Assembly: GCF_002837185.1 (NCBI RefSeq)
Contig: NZ_KZ477986.1
Coordinates: 235,386-299,385, forward strand
From: Pseudomonas fluorescens
GTDB taxonomy: Bacteria > Pseudomonadota > Gammaproteobacteria > Pseudomonadales > Pseudomonadaceae
DNA length: 64,000 nucleotides
Direction of reading: 5' to 3'
The notes beneath the pieces are model-generated. The model searched no databases. It worked only from the letters and a program-made list of their open reading frames with translations, and was not told the DNA's origin. Shown piece by piece: positions 18,274 through 27,367 of the stretch. How positions within the stretch are numbered: position 1 is the first letter of the stretch; the number at the start of each line of letters is the position of its first letter. A program made the position numbers and the translations under genes.

Positions 18274-19404
18274 ATGCGCCCAGCTGAACCGGTCACAGGC
18301 TTGATTCTTTCCGGCGGCGGGGCGCGTGCGGCGTATCAGGTAGGGGTGTTGGCGGCGATTGCCGAGTTGCTGCCGCCGGGGGCGCCCAATCCCTTTCCCG
18401 TGATCGTCGGCACGTCGGCCGGGGCGATCAATGCGGTCACCCTGGCCAGTGGCGCGACTGACTTCACCGCCGCTGTCCAACGCCTCACCGCGTTCTGGCA
18501 GGGCTTTCGCAGCCATCTGGTACTGCGCAGCGACTGGCCGGGCGTGATTCGCCAGGCCAGTCGCTTTCTCTTTCATAGCCTGCTGGGCCTGGGCAGGCGG
18601 TTTCCGGTGGCGTTGCTCGACAGTGCACCGCTGCGCGATTTGTTGCAGGACAAACTGCATCTGGCGGGCATCGACGAAGCCATCCAGCGTAAACATCTGC
18701 ACGCCGTGGCGGTCACCGCATTCGGCTATGAATCCGGGCAAGCGGTGACCTTCTATCAAAGCGGCGCGACCATCGACGCCTGGCTGCGCCATCGGCGCAT
18801 CGGCGTGCCGACGCAACTCACAGTGGAACATTTGCTGGCCAGCTCGGCGATTCCCCTGCTGTTCGCCCCGGTCAAACTCGACCAGGAATACTTCGGTGAT
18901 GGCGCCGTGCGCCAGTCGGCCCCGATCAGCCCGGCGCTGCACCTGGGCGCCAGCCGCGTGCTGGTGGTAGGCGTCAGCGGTAACCCGCGCGGCAATGAAC
19001 CCTCGATGCCGCGCACCTATACCGGCCAGGAGCCGACCCTGGCGCAGATCGGCGGGCACATGCTCAACAGCACGTTCATTGACAGCCTGGAAAGCGATAT
19101 CGAATTGCTGGAGCGCTTGAATCAATTCAGCGATGTCTCGCCCGGTCTGGCGGCCGTGGAAGTGCTGGTGATTGCGCCCAGCCAGCCGATCGACGAAATC
19201 GCGGCACGCCATCGCCAGGAATTGCCGGCGGCGTTGCGCGTGTTCCTGCGTGGGCCTGGGGCGACCAAAACCAGTGGGGCGGGGGTGTTGAGTTACTTGC
19301 TGTTCGAGGCGGGGTATTGCAGCGAACTGATCGAATTGGGGCGTAAGGATGCACTGGCCAAGCGTGAGGAAATCATCCGATTCCTCGGGCTGACGCAGAA
19401 CTGA
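18274..19404 (+). CDS. Patatin-like phospholipase
   Basis: 376 residues, predicted lipid acyl hydrolase. Oxyanion-hole motif SGGGARAAYQ (13-22), nucleophile S48 in GTSAG and dyad aspartate D209 in FGDGAVR are all present, so it should be catalytically competent. No signal peptide or beta-barrel is visible, so it is probably cytoplasmic or membrane-peripheral, not autotransported. The ATG at 18274 has TGGAGTGA upstream. It follows the acyltransferase by 29 bases, and the pair may form an operon concerned with lipid turnover (inference). Confidence 0.88.
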   Translation: MRPAEPVTGLILSGGGARAAYQVGVLAAIAELLPPGAPNPFPVIVGTSAGAINAVTLASGATDFTAAVQRLTAFWQGFRSHLVLRSDWPGVIRQASRFLFHSLLGLGRRFPVALLDSAPLRDLLQDKLHLAGIDEAIQRKHLHAVAVTAFGYESGQAVTFYQSGATIDAWLRHRRIGVPTQLTVEHLLASSAIPLLFAPVKLDQEYFGDGAVRQSAPISPALHLGASRVLVVGVSGNPRGNEPSMPRTYTGQEPTLAQIGGHMLNSTFIDSLESDIELLERLNQFSDVSPGLAAVEVLVIAPSQPIDEIAARHRQELPAALRVFLRGPGATKTSGAGVLSYLLFEAGYCSELIELGRKDALAKREEIIRFLGLTQN

Positions 19405-19418
19405 ATGTGCAGAGCTGA

Positions 19419-19448
19419 ATGTGGGAGGGGGCAAGCCCCCTCCCACAT
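19419..19448. repeat. Single fused REP hairpin between convergent genes
   Basis: The two REP arms are joined directly with almost no loop. It sits 15 bases after the patatin stop and 19 bases before the stop of the convergent Tsx-like gene. Confidence 0.85.
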
Positions 19449-19466
19449 TTGAACTGCGGTGCTTGA

Positions 19467-20252
19467 TCAGAAGTGGTATTTCACCAGGAAGCTTGCTGTG
19501 TCCTGGGTCGTCTTGAACGCCCCCGAGTCCTCGATCCCGTACTTGTTCTTCCAATAGTCGTATTCAAAACCCACATACAGCTGTTTGTCGCCCCAATGCA
19601 GCGCCTTGCCCAGGTCGTATTTGACCTGCGGGTTGAAGTGCAAGTTGGCGTGATAGGTGCCACGGGCGTTCTTGTCGTTGTCCACCACCCAGTCCATGAA
19701 CCCGTCGATCAACACATCGGAGCTGCCCACGGGAATGGTGTACGACCACACCGGAGTGATCTGCCACACGCCGTCACCCGGGCGGTTGCCCTCGGTCTGG
19801 CGCTGGTAGAAGTTCAACTGGAAGTAGTCGAAACCCGGAATATTCAAGTCAAACGCCGGGCCCAGCAGGTACGACTCGTTATCGCCTTCGCCGAACTCGT
19901 AAGTGAAGGCCAGCAAGACATCTTTGATCGGGCCGAATGACAGGTCCTTGTCGAGGATTTTGCCGAACGACAAACGCGGGCTGAACTCGCCGTAGTAGGT
20001 ATTCGGACCGACGTTGCCGTCTTCCTTGCCGTTGTAGAAGATGCGGTCGAGGAAGAAGAAGTTGTCGCCGTACGTCCACGCGTCCGCATGCTCGAAGGTG
20101 ACGGTTTGCTGGATCTGCGGGTTGACGGTAAAGCTCTTGCCCCACAGATACGTCAGGCTGTTGTTTTGCCACTGCAACACATCACCGGCCACGGCTTGAC
20201 CACCGGCCAGCAGGGATCCCGCCAGCATCAGGCCTTTGAACATAGGTTTCAT
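19467..20252 (-). CDS. Tsx-like nucleoside-specific outer membrane channel
   Basis: 261 residues. A signal peptide ends around AVAG (residue 22). The mature protein shows alternating beta strands, many aromatic residues and a terminal phenylalanine (LVKYHF), typical for an outer membrane barrel of the Tsx family (LTYLWGKSF, FFFLDRIFYNGKEDG). It probably allows diffusion of nucleosides or related purines. It lies directly downstream of a purine permease on the same strand and upstream carries the CTGAnnGGTCAG motif shared with other purine genes of the window. Confidence 0.85.
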   Translation of the reverse strand: MKPMFKGLMLAGSLLAGGQAVAGDVLQWQNNSLTYLWGKSFTVNPQIQQTVTFEHADAWTYGDNFFFLDRIFYNGKEDGNVGPNTYYGEFSPRLSFGKILDKDLSFGPIKDVLLAFTYEFGEGDNESYLLGPAFDLNIPGFDYFQLNFYQRQTEGNRPGDGVWQITPVWSYTIPVGSSDVLIDGFMDWVVDNDKNARGTYHANLHFNPQVKYDLGKALHWGDKQLYVGFEYDYWKNKYGIEDSGAFKTTQDTASFLVKYHF

Positions 20253-20334
20253 TCGGTGCTCCCGAGTTAAAGTTTTATGTTTTTTCTAATGTGGCGCTCT
20301 GAGGCGGCGCCTTTGGATTTGCTGAAAAACTCGT

Positions 20335-20346
20335 CTGATTGGTCAG
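20335..20346. promoter_or_regulatory. CTGATTGGTCAG motif upstream of the tsx-like gene
   Basis: Near-palindrome CTGA-N4-TCAG, 83 bases upstream of the tsx-like start. Related 12-mers occur at 26616 and 34734, also in front of purine genes. A regulatory role is inference. Confidence 0.45.
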
Positions 20347-20480
20347 CTTTATGGCTACAGCAAAAGCCGCGCCAAGGCGGTAAGAAACCGTCGATTCAAG
20401 CGGGCGCGGAGAATACTGGCTCCCACGTCGGGGCTCAAGTGCGCCGTTACAGCGCGCACAGGGCGACAATGGGGCATGCG

Positions 20481-21827
20481 TCAGGTGTGGGCGTGCTCAA
20501 CGGCAGGGCGCTCGGCACCGCCGAGAATGTTGAACAGGATATTCAGCGACAACGCGCTGAGCGTGGCCATGGCGATGCCACTGTGGGTGATCGGGCTCAT
20601 CCACACCGGCAATTGCGCGAAGAATTCCGGGCGCACCACCGGGATCAGGCCCATGCCGATGCTTACCGCCACCAGCAACTGGTTGCGCCGGTCGGCGATG
20701 TCGGCTTCCTGCAGGATCTTGATACCGGTCGCCGCCACCATGCCGAACATGGCAATGGCCGCGCCGCCCAGTACCGCCGGCGGAATCGAGGCAACCAGGT
20801 AGGCGGCCTTGGGCAACAGGCTCAGCACAATCAAAAACACTCCGGCCATGATTGTCACCGAGCGGCAGCGCACGCCGGTCATCTGCACCAGGCCGATATT
20901 CTGCGCGAACGAGGAGTGGGTGAAGGTGTTGAAGAACCCGGCGAAGAATGACGCGCCGGCATCACACAGCAGGCCGCGACGCAGCATCCTTGGCGTGACC
21001 TCCTGGCCGGTGATCTTGCCCAGGGCGAGGAACATGCCGGTGGATTCGACAAAGATGATCACCACCACCAGGCACATCGACAAAATGGGCGCCAGCTCGA
21101 ACCTGGGCATGCCAAAGTGCAGCGGCGTCACCACCTGCACCCACGGCGCCTGGGCCAGGCCGCTGAGGTCGACCATGCCGATAACGCCGCACAATGCATA
21201 ACCCAGGCCCATGCCGATCAGCACCGAGATGTTCACCCAGAAGCCGCGCATGAAACGATTGATCAGCAGGATAGTGGCCAGCACCAGCGCGGCCACTGCC
21301 AGGTACACCGGCGAGCCGAACGTAGCGGCCGCGCTGCCGCCACCGGCCCAGTTCACGGCCACCGGAAACAGCGACAAACCGATGGCGGTAATCACCGTAC
21401 CGGTCACCAGCGGCGGGAAAAAGCGCACCACCTTGGACATGAAGGGGGCGATGAGCATGCCGAAGAACCCGGCGGCGATGGTCGCGCCGAAGATGCCCTG
21501 CAACCCGATACCGGGCATGCCCGCCATGGCGACCATGCTGCCGACGGCGGCGAAACTGGCGCCCATCATCACCGGCATGCGAATACCCACCGGGCCGATG
21601 CCGACCGACTGCACGACGGTGGCGATGCCGGCGACCAACAGGTCGGCGTTGATCAGGAAGGCGATTTCTTCACGGCTCAAGCCCGCAGCCTGGCCGATGA
21701 TCAAGGGGACGGCGACAGCGCCGCCGTACATCAGCAAGACGTGTTGCAGGCCTACCAGAATCAGTTGCAAGAGGGGCAGCCGCACCATGGCGGGCGCGGC
21801 AGGAGTCTGCGTTTCTAACTGGGACAT
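20481..21827 (-). CDS. NCS2-family urate/xanthine permease
   Basis: 448 residues, about 14 membrane segments. The NCS2 signature is present in SFAQNIGLVQMTGV, with the opening motif LQHVLLMYGGAVAVP. It is probably a proton symporter for urate or xanthine (UacT/XanQ/PbuX type); the substrate is inferred from the adjoining urate-degradation genes. It is transcribed in the same direction as puuD, which lies upstream, with a REPIN and 176 bases between them. Confidence 0.9.
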   Translation of the reverse strand: MSQLETQTPAAPAMVRLPLLQLILVGLQHVLLMYGGAVAVPLIIGQAAGLSREEIAFLINADLLVAGIATVVQSVGIGPVGIRMPVMMGASFAAVGSMVAMAGMPGIGLQGIFGATIAAGFFGMLIAPFMSKVVRFFPPLVTGTVITAIGLSLFPVAVNWAGGGSAAATFGSPVYLAVAALVLATILLINRFMRGFWVNISVLIGMGLGYALCGVIGMVDLSGLAQAPWVQVVTPLHFGMPRFELAPILSMCLVVVIIFVESTGMFLALGKITGQEVTPRMLRRGLLCDAGASFFAGFFNTFTHSSFAQNIGLVQMTGVRCRSVTIMAGVFLIVLSLLPKAAYLVASIPPAVLGGAAIAMFGMVAATGIKILQEADIADRRNQLLVAVSIGMGLIPVVRPEFFAQLPVWMSPITHSGIAMATLSALSLNILFNILGGAERPAVEHAHT

Positions 21828-21894
21828 GCAACACCTCGGATCTTTTTATTGTTGTGTTGTGTGGAGCGCAATATTCAAAACACTGCAGTACCAA

Positions 21895-21987
21895 ATGTGG
21901 GAGGGGGCTTGCCCCCGATGGCGGTTGATCAGTTACAGGTGTGCTGCCTGGCACACTGCAATCGGGGGCAAGCCCCCTCCCACATTG
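21895..21987. repeat. REPIN doublet between the urate permease and puuD
   Basis: Inverted pair of GGGGGCTTGCCCCC/GGGGGCAAGCCCCC hairpins about 45 bases apart, in the upstream region of the permease gene. Confidence 0.9.
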
Positions 21988-22003
21988 GATCTCTGTGAAT
22001 CAG

Positions 22004-23287
22004 TCAGTTGGTGCGGGCTCCTTGATTGATCCAGGTGCCGATCAAATCCCGCTCTTGCTGGGTCATCTGAGTGATGTTGCCCAACGGCATGATCTGGCTG
22101 GCCACGGCCTGCGCTTGAATCCGCGCCGCCTGCTGCTGGATCTGTGCCGGTGTGTCGAACATCACCCCAGCCGGTGCCGTGCTGAACAACGGGCTGGTGG
22201 GTTTGGCCGAGTGGCACACCGTGCAGCGTTGTTCGATCACGTGGTGCACCTGGCCGAAGTCGGTGCCGGCCTGGGCCGGTGCCGGTTCAGCGGCCGGTGC
22301 GGCGGGCGCAGCCGGTTTCAAGCCACCGCCCAGGGCGGTTTCCGGCAACGGCTGGTACTCGATCGCCGCAGGTGCCTTGGCCACTTCCGGCGCCGGCTTG
22401 GGTCCGGTCACATAGGCCAGGCTGATCATCGCCAGCGCGCCCACCGGCAAGGTCCAGGCATACTTCTGGCTGTTATGCCGGGTGTTGAAGTAGTGCCGCA
22501 CCAACACCGCCGCCACGGCGATCCCGGCCAGGATCAGCCAGTTGTACTGGCTGCCGTAGGTGCTCGGGAAGTGGTTGCTGATCATGATGAACAGCACCGG
22601 CAAGGTGAAGTAGTTGTTGTGCCGTGAGCGCAGCAAGCCTTTGGCCGGCAGTGCCGGGTCGGGCGTGCGGTTCTCGGCAATGGCCGCCACCAGTGCGCGC
22701 TGGGCGGGCATGATGATGCGGAACACGTTGCCGACCATGATCGTACCGATCACCGCACCCACATGCAGGTAGGCGCCACGGCCGCTGAACACCTTGCTGA
22801 AGCCATAGGCCGCCGCGATCAGCAGCACGAACAGGATCAGGCCGAGCAGGGCAGGGCGCTTGCCCAGGGCCGAGTCGCAGAGAAAGGAATAGATGAACCA
22901 GCCGGCGAACAGTGAGCCGATGCCGAGCAATACGCCTTCGGTGCCGCTGAGGCTGCTGCCGGGGGCCAGCAGGTACAAGGTCGGGTTCCAGTAGAACACC
23001 ACGCACAGCAGCGCGACGCCCGACATCCAGGTGAAATAGGCTTCCCATTTGAACCAGTGCAGGTTGTCCGGCATGGTCGGCGGGGCCAGTTTGTACTTTT
23101 CCAGGTGGTAGATACCGCCACCGTGGATTGCCCACAAGTCGCCGGCCAGGCCGCTTTTGGGGTTGACGCGATTGAGGTTGTTTTCCAGCCAGACGAAGTA
23201 GAACGAAGCGCCGATCCAGGCGACGCCAGTGATCATGTGAACCCAGCGCACGCTCAGGTTCAGCCATTCCAACAGATGTGCTTCCAC
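22004..23287 (-). CDS. puuD: Urate hydroxylase PuuD (membrane, cytochrome c-fused)
   Basis: 427 residues. Oxidises urate to 5-hydroxyisourate with electrons passed to the respiratory chain instead of oxygen. Eight or so membrane helices carry conserved histidines (H17, H55, H61, H77), and a Pro/Ala-rich linker (295-345) leads to a C-terminal cytochrome c domain with the haem motif C355-TVC-H359 and a Met ligand in SQIMPLGN. GTG start at 23287 with GAGAGGT upstream. It takes the place of a soluble uricase, which is absent here. Confidence 0.95.
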   Translation of the reverse strand: MEAHLLEWLNLSVRWVHMITGVAWIGASFYFVWLENNLNRVNPKSGLAGDLWAIHGGGIYHLEKYKLAPPTMPDNLHWFKWEAYFTWMSGVALLCVVFYWNPTLYLLAPGSSLSGTEGVLLGIGSLFAGWFIYSFLCDSALGKRPALLGLILFVLLIAAAYGFSKVFSGRGAYLHVGAVIGTIMVGNVFRIIMPAQRALVAAIAENRTPDPALPAKGLLRSRHNNYFTLPVLFIMISNHFPSTYGSQYNWLILAGIAVAAVLVRHYFNTRHNSQKYAWTLPVGALAMISLAYVTGPKPAPEVAKAPAAIEYQPLPETALGGGLKPAAPAAPAAEPAPAQAGTDFGQVHHVIEQRCTVCHSAKPTSPLFSTAPAGVMFDTPAQIQQQAARIQAQAVASQIMPLGNITQMTQQERDLIGTWINQGARTN

Positions 23288-23338
23288 AGTCTTTACCTCT
23301 CGCCTGTCACCCTTGTTGTCGGGTGATCCGGCCTTCTC

Positions 23339-23842
23339 TTATTGGTGGGGGGCGAGGATCAAACGCTCATCCTCTTGGAAAAAATGCTCATCGCAGTTAT
23401 TGCCTGTGCCACTGCGATCAACCACCAGGAAGTCATCCCGCTTTTCGATCGTCAGCACCGGATGGTGCCAGACGCCGCGATGGTAATTGATGCCCTGCCT
23501 GCCGTTGGTGACGAAGGCGCGGACCAAGCCTGATACAGGTGCATCGCCAAGGGGCGCGACCACGATCAGAAAGGGGTTGCCGAGCAGCGGAATGAAGGCC
23601 TGGCTGCCCAGCGGGTGTCGTTCCAGCATGCACACGGTCAGCGGCATGTCCTGCGCGTCGGCGCGGAAGATGCTGATGATGGCGTGGTCTTCGGGCTGTG
23701 CCGTTTCGACCGTGGCCAGTTTGTGAAAGCGCATGGTCGACCCATTGTTGATCATGAAGTGATCGCTGCCATCGGTTTCGATAACGTCTCCGAAGGGGGC
23801 GAAGGCTTCTTTGGTCAGGGGTTCGATCATCAGTGTGCGCAT
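23339..23842 (-). CDS. allA: Ureidoglycolate lyase AllA
   Basis: 167 residues, cupin-fold enzyme that splits ureidoglycolate to glyoxylate and urea, the last step of this pathway. Family motifs: PLTKEAFAPFGDVIE at the start, ERHPLGSQAFIPL and the active-site region NYHRGVWHHPVL. ATG at 23842; the open frame upstream comes from REP sequence. It lies 51 bases upstream of puuD and is probably cotranscribed. Confidence 0.94.
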   Translation of the reverse strand: MRTLMIEPLTKEAFAPFGDVIETDGSDHFMINNGSTMRFHKLATVETAQPEDHAIISIFRADAQDMPLTVCMLERHPLGSQAFIPLLGNPFLIVVAPLGDAPVSGLVRAFVTNGRQGINYHRGVWHHPVLTIEKRDDFLVVDRSGTGNNCDEHFFQEDERLILAPHQ

Positions 23843-23882
23843 GGCTGTCTTCTTATCCGGATGCTGTGTTGTCGGGTCTATT

Positions 23883-23958
23883 GCTATCGGGGGCAAGCCC
23901 CTCCCACAGTTGATGTGTGAATACATTCAAGTGTGGGAGCTGGCTTGCCTGCGATGGG
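23883..23958. repeat. Hybrid pair of two different REP classes
   Basis: One arm is the common ATCGGGGGCAAGCCCCTCCCAC class; 22 bases later an arm of another class follows, GTGGGAGCTGGCTTGCCTGC. They point towards each other outwards, unlike the other doublets of the window, which use one class twice. Confidence 0.7.
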
Positions 23959-23966
23959 GTCACCGC

Positions 23967-24962
23967 TTATCTGGCTACCTTGCCCAATACTCGCAGGCGG
24001 CTCACACCGCCATCCGGGAACACGTTCAGGCGGATATGGGTAATCGGCCCCAGCGCCTTGATCTGCTCGGCAAACGTGTGTTCAGCGTGCATTTCCAGCT
24101 TCTGCGCCGGCAGCAGTTCGCGCCAGAACAGCGATTGGGTCTCGATCTGGCTGTCGGTGCCGCCTTTGACGAACGCGCCCTGGATCGAGCAAGTGTCCGG
24201 GTAGTTGCCCTTGAAGTGCAGGGTGTCGACGATGATCTGTTCGATCTCGCCCGGATGGCCCAGCGCGACGATCACCCAGTCATTGCCTGGCGTACGCCGA
24301 CGCGCGGTTTCCCAGCCGTCGCCCATGTTGATGCCGCGGCCCGGGTTGAGGATGTTGCTCATGCGGCCGAAGTGTTCATCGGAGCAGGCCAGGGCACGAC
24401 CGCCATTGAGCGCGGCGGCCAGGTCGACCTGTTCGTTGTCGCCCACCGCGGACCAGTCACGGAACGGCACGCCGTACACACGCAGACGCGCCACGCCGCC
24501 ATCCGGGTAGATGTTGAAGCGCAGGTGGCTGAAGGCCTGGTCGTTGTTGATCTCGTGGTAGTGATGGCTGTTGCCTTGCAGCTCGACGGCCGACAGCACG
24601 TCCACCCACTGGGTATTGGCGTCAGGCTCGCCCGAGGCCAGGAAGCAGGCTTCCAGGGAAGCCGACGGCGGATAGTTGCCGGTGAAGAATGAAGTGTCGA
24701 TGTCCACGCCTTTGATCGAACCCGGCACGCCCAGGCGGATCACCGCGCTGTCGTAGCCTTCGAAGCGCTTGCGGCGCGACTCCCAGCCGTCCATCCACTT
24801 GCCGTTGTCATCGAAAACGCCCTCCTTCCACACCGCCGGGGTCGGCTGGAACAGGCGGTTGGCGTCGGCGAACCAGTCATCGGTCACCGAGATGATTTTG
24901 GTGCCCAGGCGGGCGTCGGCGAGGTTGACGAACTTCTCGAAAGGTACGGGTTGCGCTTTCAT
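23967..24962 (-). CDS. alc: Allantoicase
   Basis: 331 residues, converts allantoate to ureidoglycolate and urea. The protein is an internal duplication: NLADARLG...[11 protein letters not shown] and [16 protein letters not shown] open the two halves, each followed by a [GS]WE[ST][10 protein letters not shown] turn and a beta sandwich containing FF/FKGNYP. ATG at 24962. It ends 124 bases before allA, with the hybrid REP pair in between. Confidence 0.95.
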   Translation of the reverse strand: MKAQPVPFEKFVNLADARLGTKIISVTDDWFADANRLFQPTPAVWKEGVFDDNGKWMDGWESRRKRFEGYDSAVIRLGVPGSIKGVDIDTSFFTGNYPPSASLEACFLASGEPDANTQWVDVLSAVELQGNSHHYHEINNDQAFSHLRFNIYPDGGVARLRVYGVPFRDWSAVGDNEQVDLAAALNGGRALACSDEHFGRMSNILNPGRGINMGDGWETARRRTPGNDWVIVALGHPGEIEQIIVDTLHFKGNYPDTCSIQGAFVKGGTDSQIETQSLFWRELLPAQKLEMHAEHTFAEQIKALGPITHIRLNVFPDGGVSRLRVLGKVAR

Positions 24963-25003
24963 TCTTCTTGTCTGCCTTGGATAGAGTGGCTGGGGATGGT
25001 CGT

Positions 25004-25519
25004 TTAGAGGGTCAATAAACGGAACAACGCGATCTTGTTGATCTCGTCCAGTGCGCACTTGAACTCAGCGTCTGCAGAGTTGTGAATGCGCGTTTCGAAC
25101 GCGGCGAGGATCTGGTGCCGGTTGCTGCCTTTTACCGCCATGATGAAGGGAAACTTGAACTTGGCCTTGTAGGCCTCGTTCAGCTCGGTGAAGCGCGAGA
25201 ACTCTTCGGCCGTGCATTGGTGAATCCCCGCGCCAGCCTGTTCATCGGTGCTGGCTTGGGTCAGTTGGCCCTGGACGGCCGCACGGCCGGCCAGGTCCGG
25301 GTGAGCGTTGATCAGCGCCAACTGGCGGGTGTGATCAGCGCTCAACAGGATATCGCTCATGCGCTGGTGCAGGGTTTCGATCTGGTCGATCGACGCGTCC
25401 TGGCCCAGGTCGTAAGCCTGTTCGGCTACCCATGGCGAGTGTTCGTAGATATCGGCGAAGGCGGCGACAAACGCATCGCGGCTCAAGGTCGAGGGTTTGA
25501 CGGTGTTGAACGCAGTCAT
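25004..25519 (-). CDS. uraD: OHCU decarboxylase UraD
   Basis: 171 residues. Decarboxylates 2-oxo-4-hydroxy-4-carboxy-5-ureidoimidazoline to S-allantoin. Catalytic His H73 in [13 protein letters not shown], plus the FPFIMAVKG motif and the conserved N-terminal [10 protein letters not shown]. The ATG overlaps the puuE stop (ATGA), so translation is coupled and the longer open frame was rejected. Confidence 0.95.
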   Translation of the reverse strand: MTAFNTVKPSTLSRDAFVAAFADIYEHSPWVAEQAYDLGQDASIDQIETLHQRMSDILLSADHTRQLALINAHPDLAGRAAVQGQLTQASTDEQAGAGIHQCTAEEFSRFTELNEAYKAKFKFPFIMAVKGSNRHQILAAFETRIHNSADAEFKCALDEINKIALFRLLTL

Positions 25520-26442
25520 TTCGCCGCTCCCGTGCAGGGGTGGGTTTCGTGCCAGTGACGGGCGATGTCGACGCGGCGAGTGAACCACACTTGTTCATGG
25601 CTCTTGGCGTACTCGATAAAGCGCTTGAGCGAAGCCAGGCGCGCCGGGCGACCGATCAGGCGGCAATGCAGGCCGATGGACAACATCTTCGGCGCCTCGG
25701 CGCCTTCGGCGTACAGCACGTCGAAGGCATCCTTGAGGTATTCGAAAAAGTCATCGCCCTTGTTGAAACCCTGCACCTGGGTGAAGCGCATATCGTTGGT
25801 GTCCAGGGTATAAGGGATGACCAGGTGCGGCTTGCCCGTGGGGGTGTTGGGTTCCCAGTAGGGCAGGTCGTCGTCGTAGGTGTCGCAGTCGTACAGGAAG
25901 CCGCCTTCCTCCATCACCAGGCGCCGGGTGTTGGGGCCGGTGCGCCCGGTGTACCAGCCCAGCGGGCGCTCGCCGGTCAGTTCGGTGAGGATGCGGATCG
26001 CTTCGAGCATGTGCTCGCGCTCCTGGGCCTCGTCCATGTACTGGTAGTCGATCCAGCGGTAGCCGTGGCTGCAGATCTCGTGGCCGGCGGCAACCATGGC
26101 GCGGATCACATCCGGATGGCGCTGGGCGGCCATGGCCACGGCGAAGATGGTCAGCGGAATATCGAATTCCTTGAACAGCTTGAGGATGCGCCACACCCCG
26201 GCACGGCTGCCGTATTCGTACAGCGACTCCATGCTCATGTTGCGCGCGCCTTGCAGCGGCTGGGCCGAGACCATTTCCGAGAGAAACGCTTCGGACTCTT
26301 TGTCGCCGTGCAGGATATTGCGCTCGCCGCCTTCTTCGTAATTGAGTACGAACGACAGCGCGATGCGTGCCTTGCCCGGCCAATGGGGGTGAGGAGGGTT
26401 ACTGCCGTAACCGATCAGGTCGCGTGGGTAGTCAGCGCTCAC
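25516..26442 (-). CDS. puuE: Allantoinase PuuE (polysaccharide-deacetylase fold)
   Basis: 308 residues. Hydrolyses allantoin to allantoate without a metal, unlike AllB-type allantoinases. Motifs: YGSNPPHPHWPGKARIALSF, NYEEGGERNIL, the deacetylase-type CSHGYRWIDYQ and WYTGRTGPNTRRL. GTG start at 26442. First gene of the minus-strand urate operon puuE-uraD-alc-allA-puuD and divergent from hiuH. Confidence 0.95.
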   Translation of the reverse strand: MSADYPRDLIGYGSNPPHPHWPGKARIALSFVLNYEEGGERNILHGDKESEAFLSEMVSAQPLQGARNMSMESLYEYGSRAGVWRILKLFKEFDIPLTIFAVAMAAQRHPDVIRAMVAAGHEICSHGYRWIDYQYMDEAQEREHMLEAIRILTELTGERPLGWYTGRTGPNTRRLVMEEGGFLYDCDTYDDDLPYWEPNTPTGKPHLVIPYTLDTNDMRFTQVQGFNKGDDFFEYLKDAFDVLYAEGAEAPKMLSIGLHCRLIGRPARLASLKRFIEYAKSHEQVWFTRRVDIARHWHETHPCTGAAK

Positions 26443-26527
26443 TGCAGTCTTCCTTCTTGTGCGTGGTAGCAGATGTGTGTGGCGGCCGGGCAGTGGAAAG
26501 ACTGGGTGGCGTCACAGCGATGAGTGA

Positions 26528-26537
26528 TTGTATACAA
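26528..26537. promoter_or_regulatory. TTGTATACAA operator, puuE side
   Basis: Perfect 10-base palindrome 86 bases upstream of puuE. Identical to the core at 34772 in front of the AzgA-type permease. Such sites are typical of GntR-type repressors; the regulator is not in the window. Confidence 0.6.
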
Positions 26538-26615
26538 CTTATCGCAAACTTTGTAAGCCTGCATTTCTGCATTTTTTCTGAAGGGTCTCCGTGTCCGTCC
26601 TTGCAAGAAACTTGC

Positions 26616-26627
26616 CTGACTGGTCAG
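26616..26627. promoter_or_regulatory. CTGACTGGTCAG motif in the puuE/hiuH region
   Basis: Differs from the copy upstream of the tsx-like gene by one base and, like it, is followed by CT. Function inferred only from recurrence. Confidence 0.45.
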
Positions 26628-26647
26628 CTAAAGGCGAAAAACTCCAC

Positions 26648-26750
26648 TGCAGGAGCGAGCTTGCTCGCGAAAAACCTGAGGGCACCATTTTCATCTCGAA
26701 AGCCCGCGTTATCGTTGAAGTTTTTCGCGAGCCAGCTCGCTCCTACAGTA
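26648..26750. repeat. REPIN of the GAGCGAGCTTGCTCGC class
   Basis: Inverted arms GGAGCGAGCTTGCTCGCGAA and TTCGCGAGCCAGCTCGCTCC enclose about 60 bases. The interior (CGCGTTATCGTTGA) is shared with the doublet at 35586, so both descend from one unit. Confidence 0.9.
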
Positions 26751-26772
26751 GATGAGAATCTCGTCGAATTTA

Positions 26773-26782
26773 TTGTGTACAA
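26773..26782. promoter_or_regulatory. TTGTGTACAA operator, hiuH side
   Basis: One-base variant of the TTGTATACAA palindrome, flanked by AA/TT that extends the symmetry, about 100 bases upstream of hiuH. Confidence 0.5.
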
Positions 26783-26881
26783 TTTCAATGAAAAGTGTCT
26801 TAATCAGCCGTCGCCGGCTTTTTCGCTTCCCTGAAAGAGTGCGGGTTGTCTTTCTACTGACTTCGGGAGGCGCATGACGCC

Positions 26882-27235
26882 ATGGGACGTTTGACCACAC
26901 ACGTTTTGGACGCCGCGCACGGCTGCCCCGGCAGCGCGATCAAGATCGAGCTTTACCGCGTCGAAGGCGCGCAGCTTGAACTCGTCGCCACCGCGTTGAC
27001 CAACGGCGACGGCCGCTGCGATGCGCCCCTGTTGCAAGGCGACGACTACCGCAGCGGTGTCTACCAGTTGCAATTCAATGCCGGTGATTATTACCGCGCC
27101 CGCGGTGTGCAGCTGCCCGAACCGGCTTTTCTGGATGTGGTGGTATTACGCTTCGGCATCAGCGCCGAGCAAGAGCATTACCATGTACCCCTGTTGATTT
27201 CGCCTTACAGCTACTCCACTTATCGCGGTAGCTGA
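26882..27235 (+). CDS. hiuH: 5-hydroxyisourate hydrolase (transthyretin-like)
   Basis: 117 residues. Opens the ring of 5-hydroxyisourate, the PuuD product, to give OHCU for UraD. Signatures: N-terminal THVLDAAHG with H7, a conserved Arg in YRVEG, HYHVPLL, and the C-terminal tetrapeptide YRGS that defines the enzyme as against transthyretin. No signal peptide, so cytoplasmic. Divergent from the puuE operon, so both strands together encode the whole route. Confidence 0.96.
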   Translation: MGRLTTHVLDAAHGCPGSAIKIELYRVEGAQLELVATALTNGDGRCDAPLLQGDDYRSGVYQLQFNAGDYYRARGVQLPEPAFLDVVVLRFGISAEQEHYHVPLLISPYSYSTYRGS

Positions 27236-27277
27236 GCCGTCACCTCGCTTCACCCCCCAATGCTCTTCGTTGGTTTC

Positions 27278-27303
27278 GCCCGCGCACACTGCGGGCTTTT
27301 TTT
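27278..27303 (+). terminator. Intrinsic terminator after hiuH
   Basis: GCCCGC pairs with GCGGGC around a 7-base loop and is followed by seven T. Confidence 0.88.
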
Positions 27304-27367
27304 CGACCGTCAACTATGTAACCCCAGCGGTTCGCTCCAACTGCCTAGTCTTTTTTTTTCAGAAAAA

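Larger units (their letters stand above)
26443..26881. other. 439-base divergent control region, puuE / hiuH
   Basis: No gene seen. It holds, in order from the puuE side, a perfect TTGTATACAA palindrome, a CTGACTGGTCAG motif, a REPIN of the GAGCGAGCTTGCTCGC class and a near-perfect TTGTGTACAA palindrome about 100 bases before hiuH. Each operator faces one of the two divergent transcripts. Confidence 0.7.
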
